Notes: generated by a model not told the origin, from the sequence alone. A stretch of 64,000 nucleotides of DNA from Granulosicoccus sp045106475 (GCA_045106475.1 JBGCEO010000023.1:1-64000); one strand, 5' to 3'. Shown: positions 8,653 to 17,718, counted from the stretch's first letter. Numbers and translations are program-made.

Positions 8653-9912
8653 TCAGGCAAATACGGGGCGTGGTTGTTCTTTAATACTCTCCGATACAAA
8701 TCCCATGGAAAATACAGATTCTTTAGAGGCCTGTGAATGAGCAACAGATACAGCCCCGCTTCGCTCAACGAGCGATTTTGCGGTACTGAAGCCCGATTGC
8801 AATGCAACGGCATCCACTGCTCTGTTAGGTTGGTCAACCCAATTCGCGTTTGTAGAAACAGCTAAAGCCCGCACTATAAATACTTCTGCACTAACGGCAG
8901 CACTGCCACACCTGCTTATCGGTTTACAGAGATCCTGGGTTCTTATGACAATCTCACCGCCGTGGGGCATGGTATTAACAGCTTGCCTGATAAGATGAAC
9001 AAGACTCAAACTCAATAGACTTCGATCAGCCATTACTCGAATCGGTAGACGTTGCAGTTCTAATCTCAACGTGACCAATGCAGGTATTTCACTGACGATC
9101 TTTGCCATGCACTCGCGTAAAACAGAATTCAAATCAATAGGCGACAAAGAAGGCTCTAGCGAAGAGTTGAATACCGAAAGCTGCTCGATACGTTGGATGG
9201 CGACACTGGCAGCATCAGTGATATTGGTGACAGGTTTCTGAATATCACCGCCCGTCGTAATGAGTAACTCTGCCAGTTCAGCATTGCCTACAACAACCTG
9301 CATATCATTGTTTAAATCGTGCTTCACAGCAGAAAACATAGAAAGCATAGCGTCGAGTTGCCTTTGACCATCTGCAGCGACCAGCGTCAATTTAGAGTGC
9401 CAACTACGTCTATAGCAGACAACAGCTATTATCAGCGTCAGAGACAGAAATTGGAACACCACCTGCATCGTTTCAAAATTTGCGTTATCAGTCGTCATAC
9501 TCAAACGATGAACAAACAAACCCAGTTCCATTGCGATCGACAAGAGCAAAAACACTTTTAACCATCGACACAGATTTAGCTTGGTACTATGGTTCGCTTG
9601 ATGGGGTTGCATTACGCCAATACCAACAAATCCATAGCCCAGTATCAATGTTCCATACATCAAAGGTAGGACCAAACCAGGCAAAATGCTCTCCAGCGCA
9701 ACATCGATGTTGCTGATGTGTGCAAGCAAGGAGAACAGTTCTCTAAACATCAGCAGTCCGGCTCCAAGCATGACCCACTCTCTACCAATTTGCCTGCGCA
9801 CTATATACGCGATGAGTAAGCAAAGCACGGCGGCTGACAAATGGTGAGCAACATCCCCGCTACCCGTACCAGAGAAATCTATGCCTGACACCATCAAATA
9901 TGACTCCAGCAC
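8653..9912 (-). CDS. membrane sensor with degenerate histidine-kinase region
   Basis: 419 residues from a GTG at 9912; an ATG at 9894 is also possible. The first ~190 residues contain about six hydrophobic helices and no recognised sensor domain. The next part holds an H-box-like motif, AVKHDLNNDMQVVVGNAELA (His near residue 202), seen in HDLNN-type kinases. The ATP-binding half is poor: the N-box position reads LIRQAVNTMPHGG, with Gln in place of the usual Asn, and no DxGxG box can be found. It may be a pseudo-kinase or a phosphotransfer protein. It sits among other regulators, but its partner cannot be named. Confidence 0.55.
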   Translation of the reverse strand: MLESYLMVSGIDFSGTGSGDVAHHLSAAVLCLLIAYIVRRQIGREWVMLGAGLLMFRELFSLLAHISNIDVALESILPGLVLPLMYGTLILGYGFVGIGVMQPHQANHSTKLNLCRWLKVFLLLSIAMELGLFVHRLSMTTDNANFETMQVVFQFLSLTLIIAVVCYRRSWHSKLTLVAADGQRQLDAMLSMFSAVKHDLNNDMQVVVGNAELAELLITTGGDIQKPVTNITDAASVAIQRIEQLSVFNSSLEPSLSPIDLNSVLRECMAKIVSEIPALVTLRLELQRLPIRVMADRSLLSLSLVHLIRQAVNTMPHGGEIVIRTQDLCKPISRCGSAAVSAEVFIVRALAVSTNANWVDQPNRAVDAVALQSGFSTAKSLVERSGAVSVAHSQASKESVFSMGFVSESIKEQPRPVFA

Positions 9913-9974
9913 GCGTGTTGCACTCTTCGGATTAAAGTCGAATGGAAACTGGGCAAACCTCGTTAGAACTCAGA

Positions 9975-11216
9975 TCAACTAGGTGGGCAATCAGTTTGAT
10001 AAATCCGGCCACAGAAGTCGCGATACAGCGGACCGTTTGGGCGAACCATGCCTGTCACTACCGATTCAATAGCCGATAGATTCTGTGTAGAAAAAGACTG
10101 CTCAACACCATCGGCGACTATTGTGCCTGCGTGCAGCATCTCTCCACTGAATGTGTTTAGAAGCTGAGTGTCAAATCGTAATTCGTTCTCAACCATGGTG
10201 CCATGGACAACTAGCTGGTACTCACCGGAGAAGTGAGTAGCATATTGACGATCCCAGGACTCATTGCGTCGCACGACGCTTACACTACCGGTTCGCACTA
10301 AACTAGAACTGAGCAATACTTTTACTTTTCGATCCAGATCGGATTGCTCCCCTGTAAAATCAACGAATACGATAGGCTTGGCGGGTAAGGCAGCAGTACT
10401 CGCCTCTTTTGATCTCAACACAGCACCCGACGTTGCAGGTTGTTCCACAGATGCTGGCAATATGCTCAGTGCACTGATAGCAACACCGCTTCTCGATGTG
10501 TGGACTTGACTCAGCTGCCAGAGAATGGCAAGCACAGATGCTCCCATTAACAATATCCACTTATTTATATAGGGCGGTATCGCTGCCACCCCTGTCAAAG
10601 ATTGATGGCTGACACGCTTGACACTATCGCCCTTTACAGCGTTCTTTGGTTTGACCGATAAACCGCCCTTGAGAGAATGCTGCACCGCTGAGTCGACATC
10701 ACGGATGTTTCTGACATCCACTCTATTGTCTATAACAACAAGCTTGTCAGTACCACTACGAACCGAAGCAATAGTATTGAGTTCATTATCAATGCTATCG
10801 CCCACGTTAGAATCAGCTGAGTCTAAAGATTTGCTCGACTCACTCCCGATAGTACCGGCTGATTTGTAAAATTCTGGTACATAAGTGCCAACATTAAGCA
10901 CTATGACAGCCAGGTTGTCTGCAGGACTGGCATAGACTGCCTTTAGAGTCTTACGCAACCGCAGAGCGAGAACTCGCACAGAAGGGTCAGTTTGCGCATC
11001 AAATGTGTCGGGTTTACCCAGTGCATCTACTCCGACAGAGTAGGCTTTAATTCGATCAGCCTTGCCAATCAAAGTCTGTCGCACGATATATTTGAGAAAT
11101 GCAGACATTTGCGGGGCGCTTGCAAACCTGCGTTCGCCTAACAGACGATTCAGTTCTGCCTCAACAACCGCGGCATTGGATTCGTGTTCTGGTGGCTGCT
11201 TTGTTAAACTTACCAT
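9975..11216 (-). CDS. membrane-tethered protein with N-terminal DNA-binding-like domain
   Basis: About 413 residues from the ATG at 11216; a TTG at 11240 adds 8 residues. The N-terminal ~100 residues (LNRLLGERRFASAPQMSAFLKYIVRQTL, then KAYSVGVDALGKPDTFDAQTDPSVRVLALRLRKTL) match a domain often found in front of TPR or cyclase-linked regulators and thought to be winged-helix-like. A polar linker follows, then one membrane helix (NKWILLMGASVLAILWQLSQ). The ~190-residue extracytoplasmic region contains a TolB-N/FlgO-like fold pattern (VDFTGEQSDLDRKVKVLLSSSLVRTG). The layout resembles CadC-type one-component regulators. Function is unknown. Confidence 0.55.
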   Translation of the reverse strand: MVSLTKQPPEHESNAAVVEAELNRLLGERRFASAPQMSAFLKYIVRQTLIGKADRIKAYSVGVDALGKPDTFDAQTDPSVRVLALRLRKTLKAVYASPADNLAVIVLNVGTYVPEFYKSAGTIGSESSKSLDSADSNVGDSIDNELNTIASVRSGTDKLVVIDNRVDVRNIRDVDSAVQHSLKGGLSVKPKNAVKGDSVKRVSHQSLTGVAAIPPYINKWILLMGASVLAILWQLSQVHTSRSGVAISALSILPASVEQPATSGAVLRSKEASTAALPAKPIVFVDFTGEQSDLDRKVKVLLSSSLVRTGSVSVVRRNESWDRQYATHFSGEYQLVVHGTMVENELRFDTQLLNTFSGEMLHAGTIVADGVEQSFSTQNLSAIESVVTGMVRPNGPLYRDFCGRIYQTDCPPS

Positions 11217-11547
11217 TATAGGTTCCGACTTGTTTCCCAAGTTCTCACATGGTCTACACCGCAGAATTATTTTTCATCTGATCGGTTCGGCAGTGTATTT
11301 CGAATTTCGTAATCATAAGTATCCGTTACAAATGTAATTTTTCTGTCTTTAAACAAGCATGTTTTGTCTGGATTTGGTACCCAAAACGTAGAATCGGTGT
11401 TTCTGGTGCTACAAAACCATGAAATATCAAATGGATCTCCATTTCAACTACCAAATCTTGAGAGTTACTGGCTGGTTGAAAACAGCACAGAACGTTATGA
11501 TCTACCGTGTTGACTATTAACTGCCGCCATAGGAATGACGATCACCC
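11217..11547. other. divergent intergenic region
   Basis: 331 bases between the membrane-tethered regulator (minus) and the OmpR-type regulator (plus). It is AT-rich and holds no convincing open frame. The one structure I see is the inverted repeat at 11429-11444, listed separately. Promoters for both genes must lie here, but no clear -35/-10 pair stands out. Confidence 0.6.
11429..11444. promoter_or_regulatory. inverted repeat, possible operator
   Basis: AAATGGA-TC-TCCATTT: 7-base arms match perfectly around a 2-base centre. It lies in the shared upstream region of two divergent regulatory genes, about 100 bases before the response regulator. A regulator-binding role is inferred from position and symmetry only. 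Confidence 0.35.
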
Positions 11548-12327
11548 GTGAATTCGAGAGTGAGCAACAATGCCACGATTTTGGTTGTTGACGATGATCC
11601 ACGGATTAGGGAACTGTTGCGTTCGTCACTGGAAGCAGAGGGATTTGAAGTTCTTGAGGCTGGCAGCAGTGCCCAGCTTGACAGCCAGTTGCAAGAGCAC
11701 CATATCGACCTGATTACCATGGATGTGCTGCTTGATCGCGAAAGCGGACTGGATCTCTTGCGGGATCTTCGCAAGGAAAGCAACATCCCCATCATTTTAG
11801 TCACCGGCAGGGTGGATCTTATCGATACCGTTGTTGGTCTGGAATTGGGAGCGGATGACTACATAACCAAACCCTTTCTGATTCGAGAACTGATTGCGCG
11901 GGTTCGAAGCATATTGAGGCGTTCACGTTCAAGTGCAGTGCCGATAAATTCCAATGCATCAGATCAGGCTGAAAACCGATCATTCCAGCCCGGTCGCATT
12001 GTGTTTCAGTTTGGTGACTGGACGTTGATACCTGCTTCGAGAGAACTGCGCGATGCCAGGAATCGCATCGTCAATTTGACCACGGCAGAATTTGATCTGC
12101 TGGAAATATTTGTAAGAAGCCCACAACAGGTCTTATCGAGAGACCGTCTGATGGAATCACTCACTGGCCGCGACTGGCATCCCAGTGATCGCGTCATCGA
12201 CAATCACGTCGCGCAACTGCGAAAAAAACTGGAAACACCGGATGGCAGCGAATGGATAAAAACAATTCGCGGCAGTGGCTATTTGTTCACCGGCAAAGCC
12301 GTCAAGCGATCACACGAAGAAAGCTAA
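11548..12327 (+). CDS. OmpR/PhoB-family response regulator
   Basis: 259 residues from a GTG at 11548. The receiver domain (about 10-125) has the acidic pair VDDD, the phospho-acceptor in LITMDVLLD, the Thr/Lys residues in ILVTGR and DDYITKPF. The C-terminal winged-helix domain (about 150-250) ends with the typical recognition segment VIDNHVAQLRKKLE and IKTIRGSGYLF. It should bind DNA as a dimer once phosphorylated. No intact cognate kinase is directly adjacent; the kinase at 13131-14390 is the nearest one with all catalytic boxes. Confidence 0.9.
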   Translation: MNSRVSNNATILVVDDDPRIRELLRSSLEAEGFEVLEAGSSAQLDSQLQEHHIDLITMDVLLDRESGLDLLRDLRKESNIPIILVTGRVDLIDTVVGLELGADDYITKPFLIRELIARVRSILRRSRSSAVPINSNASDQAENRSFQPGRIVFQFGDWTLIPASRELRDARNRIVNLTTAEFDLLEIFVRSPQQVLSRDRLMESLTGRDWHPSDRVIDNHVAQLRKKLETPDGSEWIKTIRGSGYLFTGKAVKRSHEES

Positions 12328-12638
12328 CTGTTATCCAGGCACAAAGAACAATAACCACTGGCAATCCAGCTGCAGTAAAAAGCGAGATGCAAATTGTCCA
12401 GTATCCCGTTGACGCTCTGTTTTACATCACTAAGCCTGTTGCAGCTGTCGCAAAAAGCTGACGCAAGCATCAAAGAACTCGAAAGTGCCACCCGGATTGC
12501 AGCGGTGCATCAAGTTAGCTACTATCGCCAGATGACAGAGAACTTGAACGTGTATAAATCAATACGCCTTAAGCCATTGAAGATTCATAACTGGGCGATA
12601 AGCCCACTTCCTGGCAAAAACATCGGCGCGCCCACTCT
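12328..12638. other. intergenic region without recognised gene
   Basis: 311 bases between two regulator genes on the same strand. A plus-strand frame of about 85 codons crosses it, but it resembles no family, lacks a good ribosome site and overlaps the MarR start. I see no hairpin or promoter I would defend. Confidence 0.5.
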
Positions 12639-13118
12639 GTGCCAGAATTAAGCGATTCAGTGCAAGAATTTAAAGGGCCCTACGAGCTTGATGAGCAGAT
12701 CGGTTTTTTACTGCGAAAAGCACTGCAGCGCAACACTGAAGTCTTTTTCTCACTAATGCCAAGCGAGCTGACTCCGACCAGGTTTGCGGTTTTAGCCAAG
12801 TTGTATGAAATGGGCTCTTTATCGCAAAATGAACTGGGGCGCCATACGGCGATGGACGTGGCCACTACAAAAGGCGTAGTTGAGCGGCTTGGCAAGCTTG
12901 GCTTCGTTCAAACCCAGAAAGACCCAAAAGATGCCAGGAAACTTATAATAAAACTAACCCAGACTGGAGAAGATACTTACTCTTCCATCACCCAGACTGC
13001 TTTAGAAGTGTCTGCAAAGACGCTCGGAGCATTAAGCCACGAAGATGCAGCGTTACTGATTGCATTGCTAAAGAAAATGAATATAACCGCCACCAGCGGC
13101 GACAAAACAATCGAATAG
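12639..13118 (+). CDS. MarR-family transcriptional regulator
   Basis: 159 residues from a GTG at 12639. A MarR winged helix spans about residues 45-125: LTPTRFAVLAKLYEMGSLSQNELGRHTAMDVATTKGVVERLGKLGFVQTQKDPKDARKLIIKLTQTG, with the Asp-Ala-Arg wing motif typical of the family. Flanking helices would give dimerisation. It probably represses a nearby gene in response to a small ligand, but the neighbours (a response regulator and a kinase) do not point to one. It is convergent with the next gene, 12 bases away. Confidence 0.88.
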   Translation: MPELSDSVQEFKGPYELDEQIGFLLRKALQRNTEVFFSLMPSELTPTRFAVLAKLYEMGSLSQNELGRHTAMDVATTKGVVERLGKLGFVQTQKDPKDARKLIIKLTQTGEDTYSSITQTALEVSAKTLGALSHEDAALLIALLKKMNITATSGDKTIE

Positions 13119-13130
13119 GCTTTACTTCGA

Positions 13131-14390
13131 CTAGGCGGCCTTGGCATAGGCACTGCTGTTCACTTGCGTGTTAAGTTCGAAATAAAATTCACTGCCCACA
13201 CCTGGTTCACTCTCTACACCGATGGAGCTGCCGTGCAGCTCAACGATCTCTGATGCAATACTCAAACCCAGACCCATACCAGTATCACCTTTGACATTAC
13301 TTGCTGGAGTAACCTGATAAAGTCGTTCAAACACACGTTCAACATCGCTCTTCATAATCCCACACCCGTTATCTCGGACGCTTAAGCGAATCTTGCCCGC
13401 ACACTCCTCCAATTCACACCTAACGACTACCTTGCCGCCTACACCGGTGAACTTTATAGCGTTGCAAATAAGATTGGATAACACCTGAATAATTCGATTG
13501 GTATCCATAAGTGCTGGCGGCAGATCCGAATGGCAATCAACGTTCAAGGATATGCCCTTGGCTACAGCGTTTGGTGTAGCTGCAACAATGCAATGATCAA
13601 ATACGTGGGAAATACTTTGCGGCGACAGCTCAACAGACATTTTTCCAGTTTCAAAGCAGGACAACTCCAGCAGGTCGTTAAACTGTGACGTTATCTGATC
13701 ACAGCTTTCCAGCGCATAATTGAGAATCGTGCGCTGCTCCTCCTGCATTTCACCTGCCAGACCATCATGCACGATAGAGACAAACTCACGTATAGCGGTA
13801 AGAGGTGTTTTAACTTCATGTGAAACTGTGTGGTAAAAGCGCTGAATCTCTTTGTTGCGCTTAATCAACGAGCTGTTTGCACGCTCAAGCTCAGCAACAC
13901 GAATGGTCAGTGATCTTTCGAGCAAGCTCTTTTCAACGGCGTTGCCGACTGCTCGACTCAGGGTGCTTCTTGTATCGTCCAGCCCCAGTACTACATCACA
14001 TGCGCCCAACGTAATTGCACGATGCACCGAACTTTCCTCATCATCGCTGGTATACAGAATTACAGGTGGAAGAGTGACCCCAAGGTCTGAACGTAGTTTG
14101 TCGATGGCTTTTATGCCGTCATCTGCGATTATCTGACAGTTCAATACAATGCAATCAACCTGACTTTTACGGCAAATTGGCATCGCCTCATCGACACTGG
14201 ACACGGCAGCTACAACTTGATTCAGACCACTATTAGCTTTTAAGCCACGCCAACATAACTTTGCGCGATTGGCATCGGAATCCACAATCAAAACGTGAGT
14301 TACATCGGCACAGATGAGACCACCAGCTTCAGCTATTTCGCCTGCGTAAATGTTGTTTTTCATAGGCGCTTTATTGGCGGCGCTAGACAC
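13131..14390 (-). CDS. histidine kinase with N-terminal pseudo-receiver
   Basis: 419 residues from a GTG at 14390; an ATG at 14363 is an alternative. The receiver-like domain (about 30-150) begins VLIVDSDANRAKL, but the phospho-acceptor site reads CIVLNCQI, with Asn84 in place of Asp, and the conserved Lys is not found. A coiled linker leads to the dimerisation domain with His191 in FYHTVSHEVKTPLTAIREF. The HATPase domain is complete: N-box VLSNLICNAIKFT, G1 DNGCGI, F-box VFERLYQ, G2 GMGLGLSI. It should be a soluble kinase. The OmpR-type regulator at 11548 is a possible target, by proximity only. Confidence 0.83.
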   Translation of the reverse strand: MSSAANKAPMKNNIYAGEIAEAGGLICADVTHVLIVDSDANRAKLCWRGLKANSGLNQVVAAVSSVDEAMPICRKSQVDCIVLNCQIIADDGIKAIDKLRSDLGVTLPPVILYTSDDEESSVHRAITLGACDVVLGLDDTRSTLSRAVGNAVEKSLLERSLTIRVAELERANSSLIKRNKEIQRFYHTVSHEVKTPLTAIREFVSIVHDGLAGEMQEEQRTILNYALESCDQITSQFNDLLELSCFETGKMSVELSPQSISHVFDHCIVAATPNAVAKGISLNVDCHSDLPPALMDTNRIIQVLSNLICNAIKFTGVGGKVVVRCELEECAGKIRLSVRDNGCGIMKSDVERVFERLYQVTPASNVKGDTGMGLGLSIASEIVELHGSSIGVESEPGVGSEFYFELNTQVNSSAYAKAA

Positions 14391-14461
14391 AACTTTACTT
14401 TAAAGAGTTAGCTGCAGGACCCTGGGTGCGAATACCTGATCAAGTGCCTGACAGCGCTTCG

Positions 14462-15472
14462 CTATTCGGTGCCAGAGGTAGACAAACCCTTAAGTTGATC
14501 GCGCCTGACATATTTTGCCGCACTTGCCTGGACATCCTCCAGAGAGGCAGGTTTGAGACCCAAATCCTGCAAAATGTTGCTTGCGCCCCTGTAGAGAAGC
14601 ATTTCTGCCACCCGAACTCCCAGATCGACAGCCTCATTAAGATGAGCGGTTGCATCCGCTGTCACAATGTTGGTTCCATCGGGAGATGCCACCAGACCTC
14701 GCAGCCAGAGCTGATTTCCCTGGAGTTCAGAGTAAGCGCCAATCGGTACCTGGCAACCACCATCAAGGCGGGCACTCAGGGCACGCTCTGCCATGACGCG
14801 GTAGCTTGTCTGCTTATGATGCAAACGATCCATCAGTGCACAGGTATCCTCGTCATCCTGCCGGGTTTCGATACCGACGATACCCTGCCCGGCAGCTGGC
14901 AGACTATCTTCGATGCTTATCTCACTGGCAATTCGCTCTTGCATTCCCAATCTGATCAATCCAGCAGCGGCAAGAATGATCCCGTCAAACTCACCATTGT
15001 CGAGTTTCGCAAGGCGGGTATTAATGTTGCCCCTCAGATTGTGCACCTCGAGATGAGGAAAGCGGGCCAGAATTTGTGCCTGCCTCCTGAGACTGCAGGT
15101 TCCCACATGTGCACCCTCTGGAAGTGATTGCGGCGTCTCGAAGTTATTGGACACGAATGCATCATGTGGGTTTTCTCGATCCATTATGTGCACCACCTGC
15201 AACCCGGGAGGCAGTACAGCTGGAACATCCTTGATCGAATGGACGGCAATATCAGCACGACCATCTAGTAAAGCGGTTTCCAGCTCTTTGACAAAGAGCC
15301 CTTTTCCACCGATCTTGGCCAGAGGACTGTCTAGCAATTTGTCCCCTTTAGTCGTCATTTTGAGTAACTTGACCGACACACCCAGTTGCAGAGCGTCGAC
15401 TCGTGCTTTTATATCTTCAGCCTGCCATAGAGCGAGAGGACTATTACGAGTGGCGATACGAAGGGTTTTCAT
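14462..15472 (-). CDS. hemC: hydroxymethylbilane synthase (porphobilinogen deaminase)
   Basis: About 336 residues. The ATG at 15472 has an AAAGG ribosome site at 7 bases; an ATG at 15478 also exists. The enzyme joins four porphobilinogen units into hydroxymethylbilane in haem synthesis. Motifs are the N-terminal RIATRNSPLALWQA, KGDKLLDSPLAKIGGKGLFVKELE, the catalytic Asp in DIAVHSIKDVP, HVGTCSLRRQAQ, and the dipyrromethane-cofactor Cys in LDGGCQVPIGAY. It is about 20 residues longer than E. coli HemC, at the C-terminus. No hemD follows, unlike in enterobacteria. Confidence 0.95.
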   Translation of the reverse strand: MKTLRIATRNSPLALWQAEDIKARVDALQLGVSVKLLKMTTKGDKLLDSPLAKIGGKGLFVKELETALLDGRADIAVHSIKDVPAVLPPGLQVVHIMDRENPHDAFVSNNFETPQSLPEGAHVGTCSLRRQAQILARFPHLEVHNLRGNINTRLAKLDNGEFDGIILAAAGLIRLGMQERIASEISIEDSLPAAGQGIVGIETRQDDEDTCALMDRLHHKQTSYRVMAERALSARLDGGCQVPIGAYSELQGNQLWLRGLVASPDGTNIVTADATAHLNEAVDLGVRVAEMLLYRGASNILQDLGLKPASLEDVQASAAKYVRRDQLKGLSTSGTE

Positions 15473-15774
15473 AGTCATGCCTTTACTAGCTTATATAAAC
15501 ACAGATAGTGCCCGTCCTTGGTGCCTAAGAGCAAGTGGTCATCGTTACGAGGACCATTTTCAGGGGCGTGCAAAGCGAAACTGCTCGTTGCCGGAACATC
15601 AAGCTCGTCGCTTATGAGCCGGGGACACAGGCGTTATGTGTAAAACGCTTTTCTGCACATTAGAACCTCCCGCGGGTTGAGGAGCCATGCATGAGAGCGT
15701 ACTATTTGAACTACTAGAGGGGATCGGCCCGATTCCGAACCCTATTGACATACTTTTACTCATTGGAGCGCTCA
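15473..15774. other. divergent intergenic region upstream of hemC
   Basis: About 300 bases with no supported gene. It contains an 11-base palindrome, ATCGGCCCGAT (15723-15733). A TTGACA at 15745-15750 is too close to the following start codon to be its -35 box. Nothing else stands out. Confidence 0.5.
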
Positions 15775-16686
15775 ATGATCTGGATCGCGACACTCTGTTT
15801 ACTGGCTATCGCTGCCTGGCTTTTCTTTAATGCTCTCAACGAAAGACGCTGGGTTCAAGCCCATAGCCATGATGAAACCGTCGCCAGCGACGAGGGCTTG
15901 CTCCCGAACTTTACCGCTCTAACCCGCTCGGGCAAAGCCGCGGCAGGCGGACTGATCTCTATGGATCAGGAGAACTCCCGGGTGGCAAGTGCAATCTCCA
16001 AAGTTCAGGAAAAAACCACTGACTATGGCGATAAACTCAAAACGGCGAGCAGCAAGCTCTCTCAAAGCGCCAGCGAAAGTGACAAACTGGCTGAAGGGAA
16101 AGCCGCTCTAGGGACAGCCGTGAGCAAGGTCTCTGAGAAAACAGCAGACTACGGCGGCAAACTGAAGGCCGCTGGCAGCAAACTTTCTGAAAGCGAAAAA
16201 CTAGCCGATGGAAAGGTAGCTTTGGGTAACGCGGTTGCGAAAGTTCAGGATAAAACCAGCGTCTACGGTGAAAAACTGAAAGAGGCGAGTAATAAAATAG
16301 CTCAGGCGGATGGGAGCAAATTGGCTGAGGGAAAAGCGATGCTGGGCCAGGCTACACAAAATGTAACTCGCAAATCTGCTGAAATGAGCCAACGAGTGGT
16401 GAGTCAGGCTAAAAACAAGGCGCAAACCTACAACGAAGCAAGGGGTTCAGCTGATGAAGGGGGTATGTTCGGAAAAGTAGTGGGCAAAGTTTCGGGCGGC
16501 CTGGAGAAATTAGAGCAGAAAGTAGACGCAAAACTAGCCAGAAACCGGGCTGCAGAAGAAGGTGTGAGCAGCGACGATTTAGTCTCAAGAGTCGCTGACA
16601 AGGTCGACTCGCAAATCAAAAACATGGATGGCAAAATGGCAGATGCTGGCACTCCATCGCCGCAAAATACGGATAAGACCGTTTAG
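15775..16686 (+). CDS. membrane-anchored protein with three ~40-residue repeats
   Basis: 303 residues from the ATG at 15775, which has GGAG at 6 bases; the frame is open 30 bases earlier without a ribosome site. One N-terminal membrane helix (residues 2-19) precedes a long, highly charged, Ala/Lys/Ser-rich region. Three tandem repeats lie at about residues 73-113, 114-151 and 152-191, each of the form AVxKVxEKTxxYGxKLKxAxxKL...KLAxGKxALG. The rest is similar but more diverged. This looks like long amphipathic helices of LEA-like or coiled-coil type. No family is recognised. It might link the membrane to another surface or act as a stress protein; this is speculation. Confidence 0.7.
   Translation: MIWIATLCLLAIAAWLFFNALNERRWVQAHSHDETVASDEGLLPNFTALTRSGKAAAGGLISMDQENSRVASAISKVQEKTTDYGDKLKTASSKLSQSASESDKLAEGKAALGTAVSKVSEKTADYGGKLKAAGSKLSESEKLADGKVALGNAVAKVQDKTSVYGEKLKEASNKIAQADGSKLAEGKAMLGQATQNVTRKSAEMSQRVVSQAKNKAQTYNEARGSADEGGMFGKVVGKVSGGLEKLEQKVDAKLARNRAAEEGVSSDDLVSRVADKVDSQIKNMDGKMADAGTPSPQNTDKTV
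15991..16347 (+). repeat. three coding repeats of about 120 bases
   Basis: Tandem in-frame repeats inside the membrane-anchored protein gene (units about 123, 114 and 120 bases). The protein pattern is well kept (KVQEKTTDYG, KVSEKTADYG, KVQDKTSVYG) while the DNA has drifted, so the duplication is not recent. Confidence 0.8.
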
Positions 16687-16728
16687 TCAACGAGCTACAC
16701 TGCCACTACATCGGGTAATCAAGGCAAC

Positions 16729-17718
16729 TTAGCCCCAAAGCGCTTTTGGGGCTGGGTGCATTACGCTTCCCTCAAACACGATGGGCGTCTGACGATCTTC
16801 AGCCAAAAGCAGCGGACCATCTAAATCCACAAAATCAAGGCCCTGGGCGAGTAGGACAGCTGGCGCCATGGCCAGTGAGCTGCCCACCATACAGCCAATC
16901 ATGACCTCAAAGCCTGCACTTTGAGCAGCTTCCCGCAGCGCAAGCGCTTCTGTCAACCCACCCGTTTTGTCCAGCTTGATGTTGACAACGTCATACTTTC
17001 CTTTCAAAGAATCCAGCGACAGGCGGTCGTGACAGGCCTCGTCGGCACAGACAGGCAGCGGCCGCTCTCGACCGGACAAAGCCGTGTCATCAGACGCCGG
17101 CAACGGCTGCTCAACCAGCGCAACACCCAGTTCAGTCATGACTGGCGCTAAGTCATCATATTCTTCAGCAGACCAACCTTCGTTGGCATCCACAATCAGT
17201 CGAGAATCAGGAGCTCCCTGTCGAACGGCCCGCAAACGTTCCAAATCTCCATCACCGCCCAGCTTGATCTTGAGTAATGGTCGGCTCGCATTTTTTTGAG
17301 CCGCAATGAGCATCTTCTCAGGCGCTTCGAGTGAAAGTGTATAGGCCGTGGTGATTGGGGTCGGTTCTTGCAAACCTGCCAATTGCCAGACAGGCTGATT
17401 ATGTAGCTTGGCCTCCAGGTCCCAAAGCGCACAATCGAGGGCATTTCGGGCAGCCCCTGCAGGCATTATTGATTGCAAATCGAGCCGGTTCAACCCACGA
17501 AGCAACTGGCTTTCTACCGAGACTATCTGTTCGCAGACACTATCAAGCGATTCACCATATCGCGCATAGGGAACGCATTCCCCGAAGCCCGTTTTGCCCT
17601 CGGAACTAAGACTGACAGTGATCACGTCAGCATGCGTTCGCGATCCACGTGAAATCGTAAACACCCCGTCCATAGCAAAGGTATCTCGAGTGAGCGCCAG
17701 AGCGATTGAAGAGCTCAC
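16729..17718 (-). CDS. dgcA: DgcA-type N-acyl-glutamate/dipeptide epimerase (enolase superfamily)
   Basis: 329 residues, muconate-lactonising subgroup of the enolase superfamily. The catalytic base Lys lies in PLLKIKLGG, metal ligands in LIVDANEGW, VALVEQPLP and VCADEACHD, and the second catalytic Lys in VVNIKLDKTGG. On its own this would be called an L-Ala-D/L-Glu epimerase. Its pairing with the DUF1611/DgcN gene, with a 4-base overlap, matches the D-glutamate catabolic pair of marine bacteria, in which DgcN acetylates D-Glu and DgcA racemises N-acetyl-D-Glu. The pair name rests on context. Confidence 0.82.
   Translation of the reverse strand: MSSSIALALTRDTFAMDGVFTISRGSRTHADVITVSLSSEGKTGFGECVPYARYGESLDSVCEQIVSVESQLLRGLNRLDLQSIMPAGAARNALDCALWDLEAKLHNQPVWQLAGLQEPTPITTAYTLSLEAPEKMLIAAQKNASRPLLKIKLGGDGDLERLRAVRQGAPDSRLIVDANEGWSAEEYDDLAPVMTELGVALVEQPLPASDDTALSGRERPLPVCADEACHDRLSLDSLKGKYDVVNIKLDKTGGLTEALALREAAQSAGFEVMIGCMVGSSLAMAPAVLLAQGLDFVDLDGPLLLAEDRQTPIVFEGSVMHPAPKALWG
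16731..16753. terminator. hairpin at the convergent gene ends
   Basis: AGCCCCAAA - GCGCT - TTTGGGGCT: a 9-base perfect stem with a 5-base loop. It covers the last codons of dgcA and lies 45 bases past the end of the repeat-bearing membrane protein gene. There is no strong T-tract on either strand, so a terminator role is plausible rather than clear. Confidence 0.45.

Noticed and set aside
8648..8660. Small inverted repeat TTGCC-TCA-GGCAA between convergent genes
   Set aside because: Only five pairs and no T-tract; expected often by chance.
12394..12651. 85-codon plus-strand frame between the two regulators
   Set aside because: No family likeness, no ribosome site, and it runs over the MarR start.
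15745..15774. TTGACA as a promoter of the repeat-bearing membrane protein gene
   Set aside because: It is 24 bases before the start codon, leaving no room for a -10 and the GGAG ribosome site.
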